A stretch of 64,000 nucleotides of DNA from assembly GCA_016801845.1 (NCBI GenBank), contig CM028928.1, forward strand, positions 14,203,827 through 14,267,826, in the 5' to 3' direction. The DNA is from Polydactylus sextarius. Taxonomy: Eukaryota > Chordata > Actinopteri > Polynemidae. The translations under genes and the position numbers were made by a program. This document shows positions 35,206-46,300 of the stretch, one piece after another (position 1 is the first letter of the stretch; each line of letters opens with the position of its first letter). Below the pieces are notes generated by a model that worked only from the letters and a program-made list of their open reading frames with translations, did not search any database and was not told the origin of the DNA.

Positions 35206-38200
35206 AAATTCTCCTCGCGCAGCTCAACTTACATGCTCTGTCTGTGTCTAATGGTAGAATGTAGCCTACAAGTTTGCACTGATAAATGGCAACTAATGAA
35301 AGACATTTGAAAATGTAATGATAGCATGATTTGCCTTAAAAAATTAAGCGTTTGTCTCATATAGACGCTTGTTCCAAATAAATGCAGGGTCTGTTGAGTC
35401 ATGGAAAAAAAAAAAAAATGCCTGGGCTGATATTCTTGACAGTATATCAGCATTTGAAACAATATAGAGGAGACATTGAAATTGTCATCTATTCACCATT
35501 CTACATCTCTATTTTGTAATAGAGTAATAATTTATTATTGTGTTCTATTAAAATCTAACCTCCTTTGAAATGACTGAATTTCAAACACATGATCATCACA
35601 ATGTTCCTGCAAATTGCAGCTCAAGCTGTAAACTGAAGCACAGTAAAATTATTTTCCACCCTTTGTTTGGAATGCTTTGTTTACCTCACCTTGAATTATT
35701 CACCATAATTGAAAACACTGTGGGCACTTCTTCTCACGCGTAAATTGACCATTTCTTTCCTCGGGCAACAAGCTGTGCCACATGTCTGCATCTTTTATTG
35801 TGTATGAAAGTGTTTATTTTATTTATCTATTTATTTGACATGGAAATAAATGTATCTATGTCCAAGTCTGTTTGATTGTTTTCTGTGTGTGATTATTTTC
35901 ATGTTCGTAAAAGTCATCAGCCACTAGTTGCCACAGCCACAGTAAATCCTAAAGTATGGACCTCAGAGAGATAGAGAGTGCTGAGAAACATTATCATTTA
36001 TTGAAATTACTTTGCAGCAATGATTCACAGAGGATGTGGTAGTTAAGCAAATACATTCATTTTGGCACACAGGAATCAAATTCCAGGTGAAGCCTTCAAC
36101 AGAAAATTCCATTTTCTTTTATATTTTGTAAATGCATTTTAGGTTTGAAAGGCAAAAATACATAAGGCAATATGGAAAACAGCATTTACATATGTAGAAA
36201 CACTGATTACATCAGTTTGTCAAATACTGTCACAGAGGAAACGGTTGGTTTTTACATCACAGTGCAACACATTTTAAGGCAAGGATAATAAGCAAAAAGA
36301 GTTACATAGCACATAAAAATACATAATCTGCCCTGTTACATGAAAGTGATGAAAAATAGATCTCTATAGGGTCACATGTACATGCTAAGAGTGAATCAAC
36401 AACCCATATGTGCAAATTCTACACATCTACACAAGCCACAAATTCACACGCACAAGAACACTGATTGAAAATCACCAGATGTCATCAGTCAGAGCAGTTT
36501 AATCAGGGTTTGTTTGCTCATGGAAAATCATGATTCACTGAGTGTTTCAGTAACTTTCTCTTCCATGTCCTGTCTTTTCTTGACCTGCTTCAAAAAGAAA
36601 TCAGCAGTAAGGGTCTACCATTGAGAAGGAGAACTGCATCCCTGATCACACAAAGCATAACATTTCTGTTATGGAGTCTAAAAGTATGAGAACACACCAG
36701 GTGACATGTTCTAGGTCACTCTGGATTGTTTTCCCATTCGTCTTTATCAACAAAATCCCAACAATAAAATTTTTGTGCCTGAGAATGACATTGTCCATGC
36801 TATTTTGTGTAACCATATCACAGAATCATTTATCCTCAACGCTATAAATGTACAATTTTTGTGTGGTTACTCCTTTTCCATCCTGCAGATTATTCCATTT
36901 TTATCTGTTCTTCCAACCCACTTCATTCTAGTGCATTCAGTCAATAAATCTTGTGCGTAACCAACATCAGAATGTGGTTACTATACCGAGAAGAAAATAA
37001 CAGAAAAGCAGTTTTCTGATTGCCAGATGAAATTCAGTCTGATCTTATTGCCTGTATCCTTTTATAGTTGCTTGCAAAAGCATGAGTAACACCTTTTCTC
37101 TTTAAAATATCCAATAGAATGAGATAGTTTCACTTATGTTTGATATCAACCATGTATTGACTACTATTCATCAAATGCTGCTTAAAAGTGTAAGAATGTA
37201 CTCTATCAAAGCAGAATGTTCCATGTATTTGCCTTCTCTTTCTTCATGACTGGCATGCAGGACAAAAGAAAAGTAAGTGAGGTGTAATGGCTTTCACCTC
37301 TCAGTGTATCACATTAAAATTGAACGTTTTTGGTGTTTTTTTACATTCATTGTAATGCCGGAGAAAAGAATATACACTATACTGAACACTTTTTTTTTTT
37401 TTTTTTTTAGAAACTTTTGTACAACTGATTATTCATGCAATTATACAAACAGCCACTCACATAAAAGCAGTTCAGTGCATGAAATCCTGCAGTTACAGGT
37501 CAGGAGTTTCACTCAATGTTCGCATCAAACATTAGAAACAGAGAAAAGAATGTGATATCAATGACTGTGACATGATTATTGAAAGTCTGTCTGGCTGGTT
37601 TGAGTGTTTTTAAAGCTGCTGATCTGGGATTTTCACAGTCTCCAGAGTTTATTTAGAATGGAGTGAAAATCCAAAATACATCCAGTGAGATGCAATTCTG
37701 TGGATGGAAACATCTCAGAGGAGGTAGGATGGAAAAGCACTGGAGTAAAAAACACATAAAAAACTAAGGTGGATGTACTTCAACAGCAAAAGACTATTTC
37801 ATGTTCCACTCTTGTCACCTCTAAAAAGAAATCTGAGGCTGTAGAGGACACAGGTTCATCAAACCTTGACAGTAGTTTAGTCAAATGAATGTGGATGGCC
37901 TGCTGATGGTGGGGTCAGAATTTGGTGTCACTGTTACGATTTGAACGCCACCGTGTTAACTGTTGAGTACTGTTGCTGACCATATATATCCCTTAGCATG
38001 TTCAAATGACTACTTTAAGTAGCCTTAATGCTCACCTGATTTGAGAATAAGAGCTGACCTGATCTAGAACATATTTGAACACCTATGGGATGTGGTGTAA
38101 TGGGAGATTTACTGCATGAATATACAACTAGGAAAACTTCAGAAATTCAACATGAAGCAGAATGTCAAAGGAGTATCATAGATTCCATGCATAAAAAATT

Positions 38201-38855
38201 AGATTGTTAAAGGAGCAAAAATAAGCCCTATCATATGTTGTTATGGTATTCCCAATAAAGTGCTCAACAAATTTATGTCTTCACTTGCACTGTGCATGAT
38301 ATATTTTTTATGGCTGCTGTTATGAGGAGGATTATTCCCTCAAACATGGAGGTAGTCTGTCATTTTTAATGTGAACATCTAATATATTATAGATCCAGTT
38401 TGCCATACAGAGTACATGCTGTAACGACATGGTCATAATCCTTGTAGATACATGAAGTTGCTAAAGATAACGATCATGTTTATATTTTCTGTAACAATGA
38501 ACAACAAGAAGATTTTGAAGGTAAATAGAAAAGAATATGAGGATGTATATTGATTCATATACATGCTGGTCTTAAAATTGCACACAGCAGCGTTTACTAC
38601 AAAACAAAGTAGCATTTGTCTACAGAGCAATACTATATTACAAGGTGTTTGTGAACCTACCTCTTCAGCAAAATTCCAATTCCAACTCATCAATCATGTA
38701 CAGCCGACTGTGAGTTAACAGGACACAGCACAGTCAGATTTGTCCACAGTGATTACAGCGCAAAACCTTCATTGTCATTGTTGGCCAAGTTTCATTTAAA
38801 TTGCAAATTTATGTGGTTGTCAAGGTCACAGCTCTGCTGACATTTATCAGGCTAC
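35206..38855. other. Intergenic, downstream side of mc4r
   Basis: No gene or clear mobile element. It holds an A13 tract near 35404 and a T19 tract at 37390-37408. No canonical poly(A) signal close to the mc4r stop codon was identified on the minus strand. Confidence 0.6.
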
Positions 38856-39836
38856 TCACACACACAAGAGAGCATGTGAGCAGCAGAAAATCTCTTTGAA
38901 GGTTTTTCTCATTTCTTGGCTGCGAAAGGCGTAGATGATGGGGTCAATGACTGAGTTGCACATGATGAGGATGAGGTACATGTTGAAGTGGGACATGAAG
39001 CAAGTGCAATAGGGATTCTTGGGGCAGGTGATCATGAGAATGAGGTGGAGGAAAAATGGTGCCCAGCACACCACAAACACCCCAAGGAGGATGGTGAGGG
39101 TGATGGCACCCTTCATGTTGGCTCGCTGCTGAATGGGTGCGTTGCCCGGCAGCACTGCAATCCGCTTCATGTGCAAGCGCGCCAACAAGAACATGTGCAC
39201 ATACAGCGACACCATGAGCACTAGCATGGTGAAGAACATGGTGATGAGACAGATGAGTACTGTGGTGCTTTCTGAGTAGATGATGAACAGGATGCCAGAC
39301 ACTGTGCAGCAAGTCCAAATGCTGCTGATGACCAGCATTGCTCTTCGCAGAGTTACAATATTGTGGTATCGTAGGGCGTAGAAGATGGTGATGTAGCGGT
39401 CAACTGCTATGGCCAGCAAGCTGCAGATAGAAGCTAAGAGAGAGCTGCAGATCATAGAGTCAAAAACATTGTCCATGCTTTTGATCAGCGTCACAGGGAT
39501 GGTCAGATTGCCTCCATTGATCAGCGCTATGACAATAGTCTCAGAGGCATTGGAGACGCTGACAAGCATGTCAGCAACAGCAAGACTACAGATGAAGAAG
39601 TACATAGGTGAATGAAGGTTCTTGTTTTTGATGATAGCAGCAACAACCAGGATGTTCTCCAGCAGACTAACAATACCCAGAGTGAGGAAAACCTCTGTAG
39701 AAATCAGAAGCTGTTCATAGCAGCCTGCAGAAGAGTCCTTCTCTTCAGCTGATAAATCATTAAGTGGCAGAGAGGTTGAGGTTTGGCTCCTGTTGAGGTA
39801 GCCCTGGAGCAGTCCATGATGTTCTGTGGTGTTCAT
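38856..39836 (-). CDS. mc4r: Melanocortin-4 receptor (mc4r), single exon, intact
   Basis: A class A GPCR for alpha-MSH (agonist) and AgRP (inverse agonist) that signals through Gs in hypothalamic energy control; in fish it also affects growth. The 326-residue protein carries N-glycosylation sequons (Asn2, Asn15), the MC4R-typical GCYEQLLIS before TM1, NKNLHSPMYFFICSLAVADM in TM2, acidic ligand-site residues Glu99, Asp122 and Asp126, DRY at 146-148, WAPFFLHL in TM6, and NSVIDPIIYAF in TM7. A dicysteine (IFCCSHALLCV) near the C-terminus is a likely palmitoylation site. It matches MC4R better than MC3R or MC5R throughout TM2-TM7; the C-terminal tail is shorter than in human. The start context ATACCATGA has A at -3. 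No frameshift or stop is seen. Confidence 0.97.
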   Translation of the reverse strand: MNTTEHHGLLQGYLNRSQTSTSLPLNDLSAEEKDSSAGCYEQLLISTEVFLTLGIVSLLENILVVAAIIKNKNLHSPMYFFICSLAVADMLVSVSNASETIVIALINGGNLTIPVTLIKSMDNVFDSMICSSLLASICSLLAIAVDRYITIFYALRYHNIVTLRRAMLVISSIWTCCTVSGILFIIYSESTTVLICLITMFFTMLVLMVSLYVHMFLLARLHMKRIAVLPGNAPIQQRANMKGAITLTILLGVFVVCWAPFFLHLILMITCPKNPYCTCFMSHFNMYLILIMCNSVIDPIIYAFRSQEMRKTFKEIFCCSHALLCV

Positions 39837-40259
39837 GGTATCTTCTTTTTTAATTCCTTGTCTTCCTTTTGCTGTTGTTATTTGTCCATCTGGTCTTTAC
39901 AGTGTTTGGGGTCCAGTCATCTTCATTCTCTTGAGGACAACATTGATGTCCTCATAGAGGAATAAAAATGTCTTTGCCAGTTTTCCCTTATTCTCTTTCT
40001 CCCTTGTTCAGGCATACAGAGAATGGCAATTTGTTGATGTTACTCCTAAACAAAAGCAGTCCCACCGCTCTCAGTAGCAGTAAGAACTTAAAAAAATGCC
40101 CACTGAAAAGATATGAAGCAGAAAGGTGCGTGCAGGAAAGAGCATTTAAGAGACTTATTAACAGTGAGCAGGAACAGAGAGGCAGAGAAAGCGGAGCGCA
40201 GCAGCTCACTGTACCAGTGCAGGCAGATCATCACTTTGCAAGATACTGTGGTCTTCCCC

Positions 40260-40297
<38 letters not shown>

Positions 40298-40430
40298 TCT
40301 ATTATACCAGACGCGCACACATGCTCGCATACACACTCCCCTTTAGTCATCCATCCCATTGACTGGCTGCCACTGTGGGAGGAGGAGCAAAGTTTGCCTT
40401 GACTCACATGAATGAACAGATTATAAAATG
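39837..40430 (-). promoter_or_regulatory. mc4r 5' flank: leader and candidate core promoter
   Basis: Sequence upstream of the mc4r start codon. On the minus strand TATA-like strings occur at about 40300-40309 (GGTATAATAG) and 40416-40426 (ATTTTATAATC), and a (GA)n tract lies between the first of these and the start codon. No splice sites are needed, since mc4r is normally intronless in its coding part. Which TATA-like string, if any, is used cannot be told from the sequence. Confidence 0.3.
40262..40294. repeat. (TC)n / (GA)n microsatellite upstream of mc4r
   Basis: About 16 TC units on the plus strand, i.e. GA on the mc4r sense strand, some 430 bp before the start codon. Confidence 0.97.
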
Positions 40431-40494
40431 AATGGATTTAGGAACATTCTGCATTGATTTAGACTTTTTAATAAGATTACCTCTAAGTTCATTC

Positions 40495-40543
40495 ACATAT
40501 ATACATATATACATACATACATACATACATATATATATGTGTA
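40495..40543. repeat. (ATAC)n/(AT)n microsatellite
   Basis: Mixed ATAC and AT units, partly palindromic (ACATATATAC and ATATATGTGT). Confidence 0.9.
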
Positions 40544-40724
40544 ACAACATATAATACCTGTAAGTTAACAGAAAATAAATAAACAATTTATATAAAAAAA
40601 GTGCAAGTCTCCAGAGATGAGGAGGAAGGCTTGTGATGTTTTCGGCTGGGACATGACAGAGAGTTCACAGGTAGCTGCAGCACTGGCCGACAGCAAGTTA
40701 CTGGAATTTATATACAGTGTTTTA

Positions 40725-40965
40725 TTAATCTCATGATAACCACTCAAATGTGCTTTACACTAGAGTGGACATTCACACAGAACATCTGTCTAAACATTGT
40801 GCCAGTGCTAATCATCACATACTTTCACAGACCAATGGAGCAGCTATCGGGGCAGTTTGGGGTGAATATGTTGCCCAAGGACACTTCAGCATGAGGACTG
40901 GAGGAGATGGGAATTGATCTACTGAGTGGACTCACTTTGCTCTGTCACTAAATTCAAGGCTTGAT
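40725..40965 (+). mobile_element. SINE-like teleost repeat copy
   Basis: The sequence AGTTTGGGGTGAATATGTTG, CCCAAGGACACTTCAGCATG and AGGACTGGAGGAGATGGGAATTGATCT matches the common fish repeat that ends in a tRNA-like GGATCGAACC. Upstream, ACATTCACACAGAACATCTG fits its 5' part. A diverged relative is at 30165-30315. Confidence 0.65.
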
Positions 40966-41450
40966 CATCTTGGCACCCTGGTATCTGTATCTTTTTCCTT
41001 TCTCGTGCATTCAGATATTACAGACTTGTCATATCTCTGTGCCTCATTGTGTTAAAGAAATCAATAAGTGTCACACTGCCATTAAAGGCTCTAATTAAAG
41101 ATTTGTTTATGACATGTATGTCCAGTACGCTAACAGCCTTCTTGGTAAATCAGCTTGTTTAACTTGCTTACAAAATGTCTCCGGTCATATTGATTAATAT
41201 CAGTATCATGCTATAAACAGGCTGAAGGACAAGCATCAACAACACACAGCGACAGTGTTCAAAATGATAAATCAATATTTAGTCCCAATCAGTGTGCTGT
41301 GGTGACTCAAGCTCCTGTTTCAAGAAAGCCTATTTAACAATGGACGTCAGCAGTGATGCTTTAGAGACAGGACAGTCTCAAAAATTATACATTTGAATAT
41401 ACACATCAAACATGAATTTATTTTAGGGAGGCAGAGTAGTACTCATTATC

Positions 41451-41495
41451 ACAGTACAGTACAGTACAGTACAGTACAGTACAGTACAGTACAGT
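41451..41495. repeat. (ACAGT)9 microsatellite
   Basis: Nine perfect ACAGT units. Confidence 0.97.
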
Positions 41496-41555
41496 AATTA
41501 CCTTTTTATATTTTAGGTAATTGTAAAGTAATTATTGCTACAAAAGGTAATTACT
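41493..41555. repeat. Inverted repeat abutting the ACAGT array (14-bp arms)
   Basis: AGTAATTACCTTTT (41493-41506) and AAAAGGTAATTACT (41542-41555) are exact reverse complements. The left arm overlaps the last ACAGT unit. Confidence 0.95.
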
Positions 41556-43248
41556 GGTAGTTTATGGCATGGATACATTTTGAAGGCACAGTTATTATTG
41601 TTATTCATATCATACACGTGATGAATATTGCATTTAACATGGGCAAATCTTGTCACAGGATATCAGACTTTACATCTCTTCCTTCTGAATGTCAGATACT
41701 GTGAGTAAATACAATCTGTTGTATGTACTGCATCGGAGGTATATGTTTTTTACATCGTTGTGCGCATACAATGCACATAACATATAAAATAAATTAGACA
41801 TATATAAATAGAAGTATGTGCATATACATATGATTCTATTTATATACTTTTTATTTCAGCATATTTCTCCATCAGTAAACTATCAACATATCTATAGTGG
41901 CTGGAGCAGCTGTAAATAAAATTCATGTCCCATTGGAGAACAATGATACAACAATATGAACAACAATGAAAAAAATATTCCTCATACCCCTGATAAAATC
42001 AATTTTTAATAACATTTTATTTAAACATCTGAGTGTCCATATTACACAAAATAATAATAAATTATTATGTTGATGGAGGATGGATGGATTCCATGGAGAC
42101 GACTTGTCTTTGTTAGTATCATTTGTTTGTTTATGAGTCTAATATTGCTTAAAGATTATGAAACAATTTAGATTCTGACCTAGACTTTTTATATCTTCAT
42201 AATAACCATCCATATTCCTTCTTTACATTTATGTCTATTTTTAAGAGAATACCTTTTTTATAATAAGTTGTATTGTTTTCTTCCTATGCTGTCCCTTGTG
42301 TGTTTCTAGGAAGCCCCTGTGTTTTTTGGTGATACCTTTATGTTTGTTTTCTTGCTTGTCAAAGAAAATTTCTCTTTGTGGTGCGTGGTGGCTCTGTGGG
42401 AGCGCCCTCACTATCGTTATAGCCCCACTGTTCAATTACAATAAAGACTGTTCTACTCTATTCTTTTCTGTTTTAAGGCTTCTGTTTACACACTTGCACT
42501 TTCTTTTTTGTTGTTATTTAAACATGGACCTGACACTTTCTGTTGTGCACATAATTTAAATGTATATAGGTCAGAACAATAATAATAATATGTGTATGTG
42601 AGCTGAATGAAATGGAGAGAGATTTTTCATTTGCAGGCACACGAACGGCGGATTGCCTCCACACAAGGCATTGTGGACAATGAGCCTGTTTTCTATGCAG
42701 TAAGGTGAAACCTTTAACACCAAGTCTCTATTAATTCGAACAAGAGACGGAGTCAACAGCCACTCAGACAAGAGTGGGTGGTGGAGCAATTTGAACTAAC
42801 AGTATGAGGTGAGACCAAGGCCAAGGTGACATTTTCAGATGTGATCACCATCTAAGAGACATGAGATCAAATGTCCTTTGACTGATTTAAAAACACATAA
42901 TACCAAACATTCGTTTGAAAGCTTTTCTGGTTAGTTTACGTATCTTGAAATGGAAGTAGGTGTGAACCGTATATGTATTATTACACTGACACAATAGTCA
43001 CACCACCAGTCCAATACACCCTGATGTGTGAGCTAAACCGTTCATTTTCCAGCTCAAGATTAGGGTGACCATAGTTTTTCTTTTCACTCACTTGTGTTCC
43101 TGATTTGGCTTCTCTGAGAAAATGCAGAGTATACAATATGAACACTGATTCTCAAAAATTCACTTTTAATCTGCTATAATAGTAGACTACATAATAGTAG
43201 AATTATCTACTATAATAGTAGATAGTATAATAGTATAATAGTAGAAAA

Positions 43249-43339
43249 GTTTTAACCTTTATTGATACTACTTGGCAAAAATAATGAATAGTGGTACTAT
43301 TCATTATTTTTGCCTAATAGAATTAATAAAGGTTAAAAC
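43249..43339. repeat. 91-bp near-perfect hairpin (44-bp arms, 3-nt loop)
   Basis: Inner arms GGCAAAAATAATGAATAGT (43274-43292) and ACTATTCATTATTTTTGCC (43296-43314) match exactly around GGT. Outer arms GTTTTAACCTTTATT (43249-43263) and AATAAAGGTTAAAAC (43325-43339) also match exactly. Only about 10 bp between them are mismatched. It is flanked on the left by TAATAGTA-type tandem repeats (43180-43243). Confidence 0.97.
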
Positions 43340-46300
43340 ATCAGCAAATTCTATTTTAAAATAGAAAATGTTATGTTTTAATGTGTTTTATGTTTTAATG
43401 TGGGTCTTAATTTCTTCTGTACTGTACCTGGTGTATATTTGTGAGGAGACAAGACAATGATGTGAACTGTGTATAATTTTTTTTCACATATTCTTTTGTT
43501 CTGCATTCATCAGGTGAGAGAACTACCCTTTTGTCATCATACTTTCAAGCCAAGAAAACAAGGAAACTTCTTCAGGGGGAAGCGTTCAATTACGTGTGCG
43601 CATAAATGTTCTAAAATTTCACAAGTCACAACTGGATTCACAACTCGTCATCATCGTATCTGTCAGAATCATCATCCTCTATTGATCTACATGAGGATAT
43701 TGTGGTAGCTCATGAAAAGTGATGTGTTCCACTGAAATGCACCTGTAAGCTGTGAGAAATGGCTGCAAAACTATCCTTTACTTTCTCAAACATGTTTTGA
43801 GGTGCACTCTACTGAGAGCATGGGGAGAAATATCTTTTTTTTCACTTTTTTCACACATTTATATACCTTGCTATATATACCTATCTTTTAATATGCTACC
43901 AAAATTAAATTCTTGAGGGTGACAAAGCAATCAGAGGACAATTAATAATCTAATTAGATCATTTAAGATTTTAATTATGACAATAAATGCTTGAGGATAA
44001 ATGGGCATCAGTGTCATGGTTACCTAAAATAGTATATATTGTATGCATATATTGTATGTATACTATATATTTAGACAATAATAAAAATAATAATATTAAT
44101 AATAAGGGTGTGTCTTTACATTTTCTTGGATAGCCAGACCTTTAATATCTGTGTAGGTATAACATTAGGAAGTACCCAATCTGTTCATGAAATATGGACA
44201 AATATAGGTAAGAACATATTGGTAAATAATTTGTATCAGAGTACACATTTGTATGCTACAGTTTTGCTACAATTGTAAATCAGGCCCAGTTTCTTTATTT
44301 ATTTCAGCATCTAATTTAAAAAAAACAATTTGCCTCTAACCCCTCTGGCAAGAAACAGTAAATCGGACTGACAGCAACTTCCCAATAATACAAGACAATA
44401 CAAAACATAAGTTACTTGACAACTAAGCATTTACAAGCGTGATATCAATGAAAGCACATTTAAAACTACAGGACTTAATTCTCAGAGCCATTACTGTTGC
44501 CTATGAATTAAAAATGTATTTAATAAACAGAGCAATAACACACAAAACCTAAACAGCTATCAGACATTAATACAACTTCTTGTACCTGTATTAGATTTAT
44601 AAATCATTACAAGTTCATGTACCTATTACATAGTATGTAACAACATTTGGCTCCATCCTGAAAAAAACAGAGAAAACTGCTCTTCCTATTTTCCAAATCT
44701 GAAGAATTAAGTCAGTGTAATTTGTCAGGCACTGCAGTTAAGCCAGCGCTAGTGGAAACCCTGTCAAGGTCATTTGTCTTCATAATGAAATACCTTTTAA
44801 AACCTGTTACCATGGGAAACAGTGTTGCGCAAGTGAGTTGGAAAAAAAAAAAACACAACAAACTTTTTATGTGTTCATGTGTGATATGCAAAAAGTATTT
44901 ATGATAAACATGATTTCACTGTATAATAGAGAATAATGCAGTAAATATTTTAGATAAAAAATATGATATAAATTATGTCCTTGTGAGAACTTCCTATGCC
45001 AGCTATTTAGGAAGTGCTTTACTTACAACCTTGTTTACATGGATATTCTGTGTTGAAAAAAAATTATTGATTAAAAGACTGCATGATATATTTGAGCAAA
45101 AATGGGATAATGCTTGCTTAACTGGAACCACAACGCTTTATATATTTTAAAAAATGACATAGTCTGAAAACCACCAACATCAGAATTGCTGAAAGAAAGT
45201 TTTTCTTCATAAACAACTGCAAAAACTCAAAACCTTGGATTCAATGCAAGGCCTTCTGGGAGAAATTCTGACAGAGAATATTACTTCGAACAGCACCCAG
45301 GGGTATTTAATAAGGAGACAGAATTGAATAGCAGTCTGTGCTCAGACTTTCTGTATTCTCATACCATTTTTCGTCATTTTTTTATGTTGCCAGAGTGAAG
45401 CTATGAGTTTGGACTTTTAACTAGAATACTATCTGAGGTCATTTTTTCATACCTGAGAGATATTTGGTATTTCACTGTTGGTATCTTCAAAGAAAATTTA
45501 GATTTAAGTGAGTTTAAAGGGTCTATTTGTACATTTTCTCTGAAGCTGAAAGTGTTTTTTGGGAGCAGGTGTGTGAGAGCATACAACATTCTCTGAACAG
45601 CACGGCCTCTTCAGGGCAGACTGGACACAGATATTGGAAAGTAACAATACAGGCCAGATCAGGACTTGCTGCCATCATGCAAACTAGAGACTAGAGTTCA
45701 GTTGCAGGTGTTTCCCATCCTTCAAAACAGCTTTTGATGAGTAAAGCTTAAGACTTAAGTTTGAATTCAAACCTGCAATAATTTTTCTATATTTGGGAAG
45801 TGAACAGGTATTTATACTAACAATGTATTTATTGATAGCAAAACTTTCATGTAGCATCTTTACCCACAGCTGAAATTCTTCACATTGATTGACAGTTTTG
45901 AGAGACTACATCCTATTGATCTTTACAATGATAAACAATCTGAATTAAATGAATAGTATCATGGATCAACAGGTATTGCTGGTAAACACCTATTGGTTGA
46001 GGATGTGATTATTGAACTATTGCTACGACTATTGCTATTGCTATGCAATTTGACCCAATCAGAGTTAAAAAGCTCAAAATGTCTTTACTGTCATTAAAGG
46101 CACCATTGTATTGTTTTAAAACCACACAGTGAAAATAAGTAAAGTTGCTCCTGTAAGATGCCACAACTATATAAGTACATCCATCTATGCTATAATAAAG
46201 GTGCATGTTGCTGTGAAGAAGATGTGTTATTAGGTCTGTTGGGTTTTCAGTGAAGTAACATAGCATAGCAATAGCATTTGGGTGCTAGTTTGAGTGCTAC

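Larger units (their letters stand above)
40966..43160. other. Intergenic with an ACAGT array
   Basis: No gene. It contains the (ACAGT)n array and the inverted repeat listed separately. The stretch near 42280-42460, ending TTACAATAAAGACTGTTCTA, looks like a retroelement 3' end but is not assigned. Confidence 0.55.

Noticed and set aside
38944..39318. 124-codon His-rich minus-strand frame inside mc4r
   Set aside because: An overlapping shadow frame of the mc4r coding sequence.
43249..43339. microRNA precursor
   Set aside because: The stem length would fit, but a 3-nt loop and an almost fully paired AT-rich stem are unlike a normal precursor. Kept only as a structural finding.
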